DNA from: Lachnospiraceae bacterium
GTDB taxonomy: Bacteria > Bacillota > Clostridia > Lachnospirales > Lachnospiraceae
Length of the DNA stretch: 38,592 bases
NCBI GenBank assembly: GCA_017470985.1
Contig: JAFUXA010000017.1
Coordinates: 1 to 38,592 of the forward strand
Direction of reading: 5' to 3'
Made by a program: the position numbers and the translations under genes. The notes below the pieces were generated by a model. The model saw only the letters and a list, made by a program, of their open reading frames with translations, had not been told where the DNA came from and searched no databases. Positions 1-7,394 of the stretch are shown piece after piece. Numbering within the stretch: position 1 is the stretch's first letter; each line of letters starts with the position of its first letter.

Positions 1-66
1 AGACTGATAAGCAGTGGCTTCTATGATTTAGCCACAGCCTACCAGTCTGTGCACGTCAACTATTGA
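1..66 (+). CDS. C-terminal end of the intron-encoded reverse transcriptase/maturase (partial)
   Basis: Frame 1 is open from base 1 to a TGA at 64-66, just 2 nt before domain V. It encodes 21 residues ending in SVHVNY. The position, inside domain IV and directly before domain V, is where class C intron proteins end. The fragment holds no diagnostic motif, so the assignment rests on context. The reverse transcriptase domain would be outside the window. Confidence 0.45.
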   Translation, partial: RLISSGFYDLATAYQSVHVNY

Positions 67-137
67 AAGCGCCGTATACCGAACGGTACGTACGGTGCTG
101 TGAGAGGACGGGAGCTAATCACTCCCTTCTACTTGAT
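1..137 (+). mobile_element. 3' end of a group II intron (probably class C)
   Basis: The domain V hairpin lies at 69-98: a 12-nt arm beginning GCGCCGTAT, a GAAC tetraloop, and a return arm ending GTACGGTGC. Domain VI follows at about 107-129, with a GGGAG/CTCCC stem around an A-rich bulge that would hold the branch-point A. The intron should end at the CTACTTGAT sequence, near base 137. The domain V triad reads CGC instead of the common AGC, which I recall for class C introns. Only the last 137 nt are in the window; domains I-III lie upstream. Class is an inference; the identity as a group II intron is firm. Confidence 0.88.
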
Positions 138-237
138 TTTGTGATAAATGCTGACCTGAAATTGCTAACTTGAAAAATACTTGTTTATTCTGGAGATATG
201 TGAAATATAGATGTTTTTTATAGGTTGTTTTATGGTA

Positions 238-260
238 TAACAGGCGCAGAGCGCCTGTTA
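238..260. repeat. Perfect inverted repeat, 10-bp arms
   Basis: TAACAGGCGC (238-247) and GCGCCTGTTA (251-260) form a perfect 10-bp stem around AGA. It overlaps the upstream -10 candidate. There is no U-tract after it, so it is not an ordinary intrinsic terminator. It could be an operator or a processed 5' hairpin. Confidence 0.6.
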
Positions 261-275
261 TCGCATACGGTCGTC

Positions 276-297
276 AAATGCAAATAAATTTGCATTT
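276..297. repeat. Perfect AT-rich inverted repeat, 10-bp arms
   Basis: AAATGCAAAT (276-285) and ATTTGCATTT (288-297) are exact reverse complements separated by AA. It lies between the two GTTTTATGGTAT copies, 18 nt upstream of the second -10 candidate, a natural operator position. A weak TTTTCC run follows, so weak termination is also possible. Confidence 0.55.
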
Positions 298-368
298 TCC
301 TCGTCGTTTTATGGTATTATATTTGAGGTGACTTTTTGACAATAGCATATATAGCGAGGTAAGACGTC

Positions 369-1790
369 GTGGGCGGATTTTTTGGGGTAGCATCTCATGA
401 AGATGTTGTTTTTGATTTATTTTATGGAACAGATTATCATTCACATCTTGGAACCAGAAGAGCTGGTTTGGCAGTGTATGATGAGGAGAAAGGATTCGAC
501 AGATCTATTCATAATATAGAGAGTTCTAACTTCAGACCGAAGTTCGACAAGGATATTCTGGAGATGAGTGGTACATTGGGAATCGGTTGTATCTCTGATT
601 TTGAACCACAACCACTTATTGTAAGATCTCATCATGGTAACTATGCCATAACTACTGTGGGTAAGATTAACAATGCGCAGGAGATTATTGATGATTTGTT
701 TGCCAAGGGCCATTCACATTTCCTGGAAATGAGTGGTGGAGAAATAAATCCTACAGAGTTGGTTGCTACGCTGATAAATCAGCAGGGTAGTATTGTGGAC
801 GGCATCAGATATGTGCAGGATACTATTGAAGGCTCTATGACATTTCTTGTTATGACCAGCAAGGGAATATACGCTGCCAGAGACAAGATGGGTAGAACTC
901 CTGTTGTTATAGGAGCCAAGGAAGGTAGCCATTGTGTATGCTTCGAGAGCTTCTCATTTTTGAATCTGGGATATCAGTACGAGAGAGAATTGGGACCTGC
1001 AGAGGTGGCATTTATTGAGGCTGACTCAGTAAAGACTTTGGTTCCACCTAGGGAGGAAATGAAGATTTGTTCATTCCTGTGGATCTATTATGGATTCCCT
1101 GCATCAACTTATGAAGGCTTGAATGTAGAGGATGTGCGTTATAAATGTGGCAAGAAACTGGCTGAGCGTGATATGGCAAGAGGCTTGAAGCCTGATGCTG
1201 TAGCCGGCGTGCCTGATTCAGGTGTGGCTCATGCAGTGGGATATGCCAACTATTCAGGAGTTCCATACTCGCGACCATTTGTTAAATATACACCTACCTG
1301 GCCGAGATCATTTATGCCGACTATTCAGAGTCGCAGAAATCTCATAGCCAAGATGAAGCTTGTTCCGGTAAAGGAACTGTTAAGTGACAAGAAGCTTCTG
1401 CTTATTGATGATTCTATTGTAAGAGGTACACAGCTTGGAGAGACAACTCAGTATCTCTATGAAAATGGAGTGGGAGAGGTTCATATCAGACCTGCCTGTC
1501 CACCACTTGTATTTGGATGTAAATATCTCAATTTCTCCAGATCTAATTCAGAGGCAGAGCTTATTACTCGCCGTATGATAGAGAAGTTGGAGGGTACAAT
1601 GTATCCTTCCAGAGATATTTTGGATAAATATACTGATCCTGATTCCCAGGAATATGCCAACATGTTGGAAGAAATTCGTAAAGAATTAGGATTTACCACC
1701 TTGCACTATCATCGATTAGACGATATGATAGAGGCTATAGGAATTGAGAAATGTAAACTCTGTACTTATTGTTGGGATGGTAAAGAGTAA
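369..1790 (+). CDS. PurF-like amidophosphoribosyltransferase paralogue lacking the glutaminase cysteine
   Basis: The 473-residue product has the PurF architecture: an N-terminal Ntn-glutaminase-like domain (about 1-230) and a C-terminal phosphoribosyltransferase domain with the PRPP loop IDDSIVRGT at about 346-354. True PurF begins with a processed catalytic Cys (MCG...). This protein reads MGGFFGV, so the nucleophile is Gly and glutamine hydrolysis should be impossible. An in-frame TAA at 360-362 excludes an upstream start; the GTG at 369 follows a GAGGT site. Cysteines at 234, 384, 462, 465 and 468 fall where Bacillus-type PurF carries its 4Fe-4S ligands, so the cluster may be retained. I recall similar MGGFFGV proteins in other Clostridia annotated simply as PurF. 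It may use free ammonia or do something else. No other pur gene is nearby; the next gene is thrS. Confidence 0.85.
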   Translation: MGGFFGVASHEDVVFDLFYGTDYHSHLGTRRAGLAVYDEEKGFDRSIHNIESSNFRPKFDKDILEMSGTLGIGCISDFEPQPLIVRSHHGNYAITTVGKINNAQEIIDDLFAKGHSHFLEMSGGEINPTELVATLINQQGSIVDGIRYVQDTIEGSMTFLVMTSKGIYAARDKMGRTPVVIGAKEGSHCVCFESFSFLNLGYQYERELGPAEVAFIEADSVKTLVPPREEMKICSFLWIYYGFPASTYEGLNVEDVRYKCGKKLAERDMARGLKPDAVAGVPDSGVAHAVGYANYSGVPYSRPFVKYTPTWPRSFMPTIQSRRNLIAKMKLVPVKELLSDKKLLLIDDSIVRGTQLGETTQYLYENGVGEVHIRPACPPLVFGCKYLNFSRSNSEAELITRRMIEKLEGTMYPSRDILDKYTDPDSQEYANMLEEIRKELGFTTLHYHRLDDMIEAIGIEKCKLCTYCWDGKE

Positions 1791-1896
1791 GCACATTTCA
1801 CATAACTTTGTTTGAAATTATATTTCATATAAATATTGGCCAATTGGTGTTCTACCCAGTGGAGAAACCTTGAGGTTAGATAAGGAGTAAATAATA

Positions 1897-3777
1897 ATGG
1901 ATAAAGAAGAATTTTTAGGATTGTACAGACATTCCCTGGCTCATGTAATGGCCAAAGCTGTAATCGAGTTGTATGGCGAGGATACTTTGTATGGTATCGG
2001 ACCACAGATTGATGACGGAGCTTATTATGATTTCGTATTACCTGAGGGTAAGTCTATCACTGAGGCTGATTACAAGACTATTGAGGACAAGATGCGCGAG
2101 ATTATTAAACGTCGCGAGGATTGGACCAGAAAGGTTGTGACCAAGGAAGAAGCTCTTGAGGTATTCAAGAACAACAGATTCAAGGTGGAACTTATTAATG
2201 AGCTCCCTGATGATGAGACAATCACTTTGTATTATACAGGCGATGATTATGTGGATCTCTGTCGTGGACCACATGTATCTAATTCACAGGAACTTATGAA
2301 TGTATCTTACAAGGTTCATTCATGTTCTATGGCTTACTGGAAGGGTGATGCCAAGAGAGATCATATGCAGAGAGTATACTTCTATGCATTCCCTGATAAG
2401 CAGCAGTTAAAAGAGCATATCAAGATGATTGAAGAAGCCAGAGAGCGCGACCACAAGAAGATTGGTGCTCAGTTGGAATTATTTATGTTCAATGAGTCTG
2501 CACCTGGTATGCCTTATTGGGAGCCAAGAGGATGGCAGATGTACCAGACACTTCTGGCATACTCTCGTAAGATTCAGAAGGCTCATGGTTATACAGAGAT
2601 TTCTGCGCCACTTATTAACAACAAGAAGTTATGGCTTGTAAGTGGTCACTGGGCACATTATCTCAACAATATGTTTATTGTGCCTGGAATTGACGGATTC
2701 ACACAGGCTGATACCAATATTGAGAATTTGCAGGCTGCACTTGATGATGAGGATGAGACAACATCAGCAGTATTGGAAGCAGGCACTCCTGTTTACGATA
2801 GAGAGAATATCGATACAATGGCAGCAAAGCCTATGAACTGTCCAAATGCTATGATGATGTTCAAGCGTAAGCTTCATTCATACAAGGATCTGCCAATCAG
2901 ATATAGTGAGTATGATGTACTTCACCGTAAGGAGAAGTCTGGTCAGATGAATGGACTCTTCAGAGTACAGGAATTCAGACAGGATGATGATCATACATTC
3001 GTAATGGAATCTCAGATCAAAGATGAAATTGCCGATATTATTGCAATTGCTGATGAGATTTATAGCACATTTGGTGTTACATATAGAGCTGAGCTCTCTA
3101 CTCGTCCAGATGATTACATGGGTGATATTGAAGTATGGAACAGAGCAGAAGCTGGCTTGAAGGAAATCCTTGACGAGAAGTATGGCGAGGGTGGATATGA
3201 AATCAACGAAGGTGACGGAGCTTTCTATGGTCCAAAGATTGACTTGCAGATCAAGGATGCTCTTGGAAGAGAATGGCAGTGTGGTACTATCCAGCTTGAC
3301 TTCCAGTTACCTCATAACTTCGGCCTGACATATACCAATGCTGAGGGAAATCTTGAGATGCCAGTAGTTATCCATAGAGCTATCTACGGTTCATTGGAGA
3401 GATTCATCGGAATTATTATTGAGAACTTCAAGGGTAGATTCCCATTCTGGCTCAGCCCATATCAGGTTGCTGTTGTTCCAATTACAACAGACCACAATGC
3501 TTATGCTGAGGAAGTTATTGAAGCACTTGAGTCTAACCATATCAGAGTGGAAGCTGACTTGAGCGACAAGAATATGAGAAGCAAGATCAAGAAGTTTAAG
3601 CCTTATCAGGATCCATATATTTTAGTACTTGGAGATAATGAGGCGAAGGAGCGTACAGTTTCTATTAATGTGCGTGGTTCAAATAAGCAGATTCAGAATG
3701 TACCACTTGATACATTTATTGAAGTATGTAAGAAGATGAACCAGGAACATACACTTGAACTTGTTCAGGAAATGTAA
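1897..3777 (+). CDS. thrS: Threonyl-tRNA synthetase, TGS-less divergent form
   Basis: The protein has 626 residues and charges tRNA-Thr. It begins directly with the editing domain (HSLAH, an HxxxH motif, near residue 12, and DLCRGPH further on), so the usual N-terminal TGS domain of about 60 residues is absent. The AAGGAG site at 1882-1887 fixes the ATG at 1897 and leaves no room for a longer protein. The catalytic core is recognisable: MNCP, a motif 2 region with HRKEKSG and FRQDDDH, and VIHRAIYGSLERF, which supply the Cys/His/His zinc ligands. Two departures from standard ThrRS stand out: MNCPNA where MNCPGH is usual, and an insertion of about 35-40 residues between HWAHYLNNMF and KPMNCP. 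The C-terminal anticodon-binding domain is present. It may be a second or resistance-type ThrRS. The leader is only 106 nt and contains no T-box. Confidence 0.93.
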   Translation: MDKEEFLGLYRHSLAHVMAKAVIELYGEDTLYGIGPQIDDGAYYDFVLPEGKSITEADYKTIEDKMREIIKRREDWTRKVVTKEEALEVFKNNRFKVELINELPDDETITLYYTGDDYVDLCRGPHVSNSQELMNVSYKVHSCSMAYWKGDAKRDHMQRVYFYAFPDKQQLKEHIKMIEEARERDHKKIGAQLELFMFNESAPGMPYWEPRGWQMYQTLLAYSRKIQKAHGYTEISAPLINNKKLWLVSGHWAHYLNNMFIVPGIDGFTQADTNIENLQAALDDEDETTSAVLEAGTPVYDRENIDTMAAKPMNCPNAMMMFKRKLHSYKDLPIRYSEYDVLHRKEKSGQMNGLFRVQEFRQDDDHTFVMESQIKDEIADIIAIADEIYSTFGVTYRAELSTRPDDYMGDIEVWNRAEAGLKEILDEKYGEGGYEINEGDGAFYGPKIDLQIKDALGREWQCGTIQLDFQLPHNFGLTYTNAEGNLEMPVVIHRAIYGSLERFIGIIIENFKGRFPFWLSPYQVAVVPITTDHNAYAEEVIEALESNHIRVEADLSDKNMRSKIKKFKPYQDPYILVLGDNEAKERTVSINVRGSNKQIQNVPLDTFIEVCKKMNQEHTLELVQEM

Positions 3778-3782
3778 TATTG

Positions 3783-3818
3783 ATGCAGCCTCTAACTGAT
3801 GCGGAGGCTGCATTTTTT
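3783..3818 (+). terminator. Intrinsic terminator after thrS
   Basis: ATGCAGCCTC (3783-3792) pairs perfectly with GAGGCTGCAT (3804-3813) and is followed by six T. It ends the purF-like/thrS unit 5 nt after the thrS stop codon. Confidence 0.92.
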
Positions 3819-3834
3819 AGAAGAAGGTGGGAAA

Positions 3835-5121
3835 ATGATACTGATAAAAAACGGGCGTGTAATAGATTCGGCCAGCGGTTTGGATGAACTTAGAGATGTG
3901 TTGATAGGAGATGATGGCAGAATCGCGGCAATTGATGCCTGTGGAGAGATAGATTGTGATCTGGAAAATGTTGAAGTAATTGATGCTTCAGAAAAGGTTG
4001 TAGCTCCAGGTTTTGTGGATGTGCATGTGCATTTTAGAGATCCTGGACTTACTTATAAGGAAGATGTGGTAACAGGAGCAGCTGCTGCTGCAGCTGGCGG
4101 TTATACTACTGTAGTATGTATGGCCAATACCAAGCCTTCTATCGATAGTGTCGAAGTATTTAATGAGGTCTATGCCAGAGAACAGCAATTGCCTATTCAT
4201 GTGCTTCAGGCGGCAAATGTTACCATGGGGATGCAGGGGACTAAGCTTACAGATATGTCTGCCTTGAAGGAGGCAGGTGCTGTAGGATTTACAGATGATG
4301 GTGTGCCTATTGCAGATGAGAAACTATTACTGGAAGCACTTAAGCAATGTAAGGAATTGGATGTTCCGATTTCCCTTCACGAGGAAGATCCACATCTCAT
4401 GTATTCTCCAGGAGTGAATTATGGAGAAGTATCAAGAGAATTAGGCTTAGGCGGGGCTCCAGAGGAGGCAGAATATGTACTGACAGCCAGAGATATTATG
4501 CTGAATAAGAAGGTGGGAGCGAAGCTTGATATACAACATATCTCCAGTGCTGTGACTGTGGAATTGTTGCGTCAGGCCAAAAAACAGGGTATAGAAGTAT
4601 ATGGTGAGGTTACACCTCAGCATCTTGCAGCCACCGAGGATTTGGTTAGACAGCGAGGCAGCCTTGCCAGAGTTAATCCACCTCTTAGAACAGAGAAGGA
4701 TAGGCAGGCTCTCATTGCCGGTGTTGCAGATGGCACAATAGATATGATTGCCACAGACCATGCCCCTCACAGTTCAGAGGAGAAAGCCAAGGATATAAGT
4801 CATGCACCAAGTGGTATGATAGGCTTAGAGACAGCTCTTGGACTTGTATTGACTCACACTTATCACACAGGATTGATTCCTTTGGAGACAATTATTAGAG
4901 CATTAACCATTAATCCTGCCAGGCTTTATAATATTGATGGTGGATATCTCTCGGTAAATGGCCCTGGGGATGTGGTTATATTTGATCCAGATAAGTTATG
5001 GCTAGTACCGAATCATTTTGCATCGAAGGCTTCAAACTCTCCTTTTATAGGTGATGAGTTGCAGGGAAGAGTGGAATATACTATCTGCAATGGTAAGATT
5101 GTATACTGCCTAGCTAAATAA
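3835..5121 (+). CDS. pyrC: Dihydroorotase
   Basis: This 428-residue amidohydrolase closes carbamoyl aspartate to dihydroorotate in pyrimidine synthesis. The type I zinc motif HVHFRDPG begins at H64 (H64 and H66 are metal ligands). Later motifs include MANTKP, QHISSA, TPQH, RVNPPLR and IATDHAPH, all in family order. An in-frame ATG at 3799 exists but lies inside the thrS terminator loop; the ATG at 3835 follows AAGGTGGG and begins with the normal family N-terminus MILIKNGRVID, so I chose it. No other pyr gene is adjacent, and no PyrR-type attenuator was recognised. It is bounded by terminators on both sides. Confidence 0.95.
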   Translation: MILIKNGRVIDSASGLDELRDVLIGDDGRIAAIDACGEIDCDLENVEVIDASEKVVAPGFVDVHVHFRDPGLTYKEDVVTGAAAAAAGGYTTVVCMANTKPSIDSVEVFNEVYAREQQLPIHVLQAANVTMGMQGTKLTDMSALKEAGAVGFTDDGVPIADEKLLLEALKQCKELDVPISLHEEDPHLMYSPGVNYGEVSRELGLGGAPEEAEYVLTARDIMLNKKVGAKLDIQHISSAVTVELLRQAKKQGIEVYGEVTPQHLAATEDLVRQRGSLARVNPPLRTEKDRQALIAGVADGTIDMIATDHAPHSSEEKAKDISHAPSGMIGLETALGLVLTHTYHTGLIPLETIIRALTINPARLYNIDGGYLSVNGPGDVVIFDPDKLWLVPNHFASKASNSPFIGDELQGRVEYTICNGKIVYCLAK

Positions 5122-5162
5122 AGTGCACAAAAACAGATAAATATTGTAAATAATAATCCTAG

Positions 5163-5203
5163 TACACATTGGTTTTATAATGTAAAATCAATGTGTATTT
5201 TTT
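5163..5203 (+). terminator. Intrinsic terminator after pyrC
   Basis: TACACATTG (5163-5171) and CAATGTGTA (5189-5197) enclose a continuing inner stem TTTTA/TAAAA plus a G-U pair, giving about 15 bp around TAATG. A T-rich tail follows (5198-5203 and beyond). The next gene starts only 45 nt later. Confidence 0.85.
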
Positions 5204-5247
5204 GTATTTTGGAAATTTTAGAAAATGTATTTAGAAATGGGAAAAAA

Positions 5248-6210
5248 ATGGATTTTGTATCAGTACTAGTTAAAATGATTGAGCTGTTTTTGATTATTAT
5301 TGTGGGATATACAGCTTTCAAGATTAAATTTATAGATGGTGGAGTGAAGGTAGCTCTCACAAAGCTTATATTAAATATCACCATGCCTTGTACTATTATG
5401 GCTTCAGTAATGACAGCCAAGGAATTGCCGGAGGCTTCTATGATTGTGAAGCTTCTGTTTATTGCGACAATTGAGTATGCTATTTATTTTGTGATTGCCA
5501 AGGGTACTTCCAAGGTCCTACGACTTACAGGCAGCAAGAAGGCTGTAGCTGAGTTTGCAATTATGTTTGCCAATGTGGGATTTGTAGGCTTTCCTGTGAC
5601 ATATGCGGTGTTTGGAGAAGCCAGCACATTTTACACTATGATATTTAATCTGCCTTTTAATGTGCTTTGCTATTCCCTTGGAGTGTATCTCTTACAGCAG
5701 GGTGAGGCTACAGTGGAGGAGAAAGAGTTTATTGAAGAACTCCCTGTGAAATCCAGAATCAATAAAATATTCAAGCTTTTTATGACACCTGCTATGATAT
5801 CATCGATTATTGCATTGGTTTTAGCATTTACAAGAGTTCATACTCCTGCAGTTATTGCAGATACCTGTGATATTATTGGCAAAATCACAACTCCAGGTGC
5901 TCTTATTATCATTGGATGTGCTCTGGCACAGATGCCTCTGAAGGAAATGTTTGGAGATATCAAGGCATATTTATTTACTATAATATGCGTAATTGTAACA
6001 CCGGCAATCGTATATCTGTGTTACTTTAAGTTCGTAACAGAGCCGCTTGCTATTGGAGAGGCTGTGATTATGGCGGGACTTCCAGTGGCAACAGCAGGAA
6101 CCATGCTTTGTGTGGAATACGGCGGAGACGAGAAATTCATGGCGCAGATTACATTTCTCACAACCCTTGTTTCCGTAATTACAATTCCGGTTATAGCAGT
6201 GCTTTTATAG
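5248..6210 (+). CDS. AEC (auxin efflux carrier) family permease
   Basis: The 320-residue protein is highly hydrophobic with about ten transmembrane segments. Two membrane bundles are separated by a charged loop (GEATVEEKEFIEELPVK, about residue 150-170), as in AEC/MleP permeases. The N-terminal LTKLILNITMPC and the later GLPVATAGTMLC, each with a helix-breaking Pro, match the family. Bacterial members move organic acids or amino acids; the substrate is not readable. An upstream in-frame ATG at 5191 lies in the pyrC terminator stem, so the ATG at 5248, preceded by AAATGGGA, is preferred. I see no clear promoter between the terminator and the start; it may depend on readthrough. Confidence 0.85.
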   Translation: MDFVSVLVKMIELFLIIIVGYTAFKIKFIDGGVKVALTKLILNITMPCTIMASVMTAKELPEASMIVKLLFIATIEYAIYFVIAKGTSKVLRLTGSKKAVAEFAIMFANVGFVGFPVTYAVFGEASTFYTMIFNLPFNVLCYSLGVYLLQQGEATVEEKEFIEELPVKSRINKIFKLFMTPAMISSIIALVLAFTRVHTPAVIADTCDIIGKITTPGALIIIGCALAQMPLKEMFGDIKAYLFTIICVIVTPAIVYLCYFKFVTEPLAIGEAVIMAGLPVATAGTMLCVEYGGDEKFMAQITFLTTLVSVITIPVIAVLL

Positions 6211-6305
6211 TGGATTGGTTGCAATCATTGTCAGAAATATATTATGTGAAATGTTATTGTAAGAAATGTGCCACAAAGTAGTGGCCACATGAGAAAGGTT
6301 TATAA

Positions 6306-7094
6306 ATGAGTAATATAAAATTAATTGCTACTGACTTGGATGGGACACTTATCAGAGGATACAGACCTGATTGTTCCGAGGAAGCTATCAGGCTTATGAG
6401 TCAGTTGGTGGCAAAAGGTGTATATATAGTTCCTGCCAGTGGCAGACAGTATTTTAATCTGAGCAATATGTTCGCAGATGTGGGAGGGGATCTGCTTTAT
6501 ATATGTGAAAATGGAGCTCTTGTAATGTATGGAGATAAGGTGGTTCTCAAGAATTCCTTTGACAGAGAACTGGCTCTTGCAATATGCCATATGGTAATTG
6601 ATAATCCATACTGTGAGGTTTTGATTTCGGGAGAGCGGACCTGCTATATCATGCCTGGAAATCCTGAGTATGAAGATCATCTGAGAAATGGTATCAAAAA
6701 TGATGTGACTGTAGTAAATGCCCCTGAGGATATTAAGGAAGACATTATCAAAATCTCTTATTTCGTTCCTGAGGATAAATGTGCAGAGGTGACAGAAGAA
6801 TTCTCCAAGGCTGTGGAGGGTAAATGTATAATTGCCGTGTCAGGAAATGAGTGGGTGGATTTCGCTCCATTTGGAACTTCAAAGGGTGATGCATTGCAGG
6901 CCATTGAGGAGAAGCTGGGCATACCTCGTGAGGATATGGCAGCCTTTGGTGATAATGAAAATGATAGAACTATGCTACAATTCGTAGGTCATCCATATCT
7001 TATGGCAGATGGCAATCCTACAATGATGGATTTGGATGTGCCAAGATGCACAAGTGTGGAGGAAGAGTTACGACATATTCTAGAATCTTTATAA
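6306..7094 (+). CDS. Cof-type HAD hydrolase (sugar-phosphate or flavin phosphatase-like)
   Basis: The 262-residue protein carries HAD motif I as TDLDGT (nucleophile D10, acid D12), motif II SGRQY, motif III Lys193 in SKGDAL, and motif IV GDNEND (D216, D220). The long cap between residues 80 and 185 identifies the Cof (type IIB) group, which dephosphorylates sugar phosphates, pyridoxal phosphate or FMN-type substrates; the substrate cannot be told. The ATG follows GAGAAAGG. Its stop codon lies inside the TATAAT of the promoter for the downstream RNA (7090-7095). Confidence 0.9.
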   Translation: MSNIKLIATDLDGTLIRGYRPDCSEEAIRLMSQLVAKGVYIVPASGRQYFNLSNMFADVGGDLLYICENGALVMYGDKVVLKNSFDRELALAICHMVIDNPYCEVLISGERTCYIMPGNPEYEDHLRNGIKNDVTVVNAPEDIKEDIIKISYFVPEDKCAEVTEEFSKAVEGKCIIAVSGNEWVDFAPFGTSKGDALQAIEEKLGIPREDMAAFGDNENDRTMLQFVGHPYLMADGNPTMMDLDVPRCTSVEEELRHILESL

Positions 7095-7095
7095 T
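7068..7095 (+). promoter_or_regulatory. Sigma-A promoter for the rod RNA / dus unit
   Basis: TTACGA (7068-7073), a 16-nt spacer and a consensus TATAAT (7090-7095). The -10 overlaps the stop codon of the HAD gene. Transcription would begin near 7102-7103, about 15 nt before the RNA's closing helix. Confidence 0.6.
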
Positions 7096-7102
7096 AGTTT
7101 TA

Positions 7103-7370
7103 GATTTTTGCGTTAGACTGGTTTTGAGAGGGTGGTGTTTCAATTAATAATCAGCCGCTACTTCTTAAAGGTCCGGTATTCTGTGTGATTAAAATCAATA
7201 GTGGCCGTTGCGGTGTTTGAGGACCGAAGAAGCTTAGAGGCTGCTTGCAGTCCTCTTGGCTTCTTGGGCCGAGTTCGCGAGGCTACATTGATTTATCACT
7301 AAGGAATGCCGGAGCTTTCTAGAAGTATCGGCATTAATGAAACACCACCTTGCTCAAAACCAGATTATTT
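7103..7370 (+). ncRNA. Unassigned rod-shaped structured RNA upstream of dus
   Basis: The 300-nt gap between the HAD gene and dus is filled by one nearly continuous hairpin (helices span 7118-7363). Paired arms from outside in: 7118-7128/7353-7363 (11 bp), 7131-7141/7339-7349 (11 bp), 7143-7148/7333-7338, 7154-7157/7329-7332, 7159-7165/7321-7327, 7172-7181/7304-7313 (10 bp), 7185-7189/7295-7299, 7194-7199/7287-7292, 7201-7206/7281-7286, 7208-7212/7276-7280, 7227-7233/7259-7265, and a tip at 7236-7256. Several G-U pairs and small bulges point to RNA rather than a DNA palindrome. A consensus -10 sits upstream. No U-tract follows, so it may be cotranscribed with dus or processed. It lacks the SRP RNA and RNase P signatures I know. 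A 6S-like RNA is possible but I cannot assign it. Confidence 0.7.
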
Positions 7371-7394
7371 CAATAATTAATAAGGAAACAGATT

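Larger units (their letters stand above)
234..320 (+). promoter_or_regulatory. Two tandem extended -10 promoter candidates before the purF-like gene
   Basis: The 12-mer GTTTTATGGTAT occurs twice, at 227-238 and 306-317. Each copy creates a TGG extension followed by a -10-like hexamer: TATAAC at 236-241 and TATTAT at 315-320. Neither has a convincing -35 box at 17 nt, which is tolerable for extended -10 promoters. The second would start transcription near 327, about 40 nt before the GTG start. Functional assignment is inference. Confidence 0.35.

Noticed and set aside
138-368. Purine riboswitch upstream of the purF-like gene
   Set aside because: The conserved three-way junction sequences of the purine aptamer are not present; only simple hairpins are seen.
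1791-1896. T-box leader for thrS
   Set aside because: The 106-nt gap has no specifier loop, no GGTGG element and no terminator.
5176-5181. TATAAT as promoter for the AEC permease gene
   Set aside because: It lies inside the stem-loop of the pyrC terminator and has no -35 at a suitable distance.
7113-7363. SRP RNA or a MITE for the rod-shaped gap
   Set aside because: The GGAAGGAAGCAG-type SRP loop is absent. The palindrome pairs along its full length with G-U pairs, and no target duplication flanks it, so a mobile element is unlikely.
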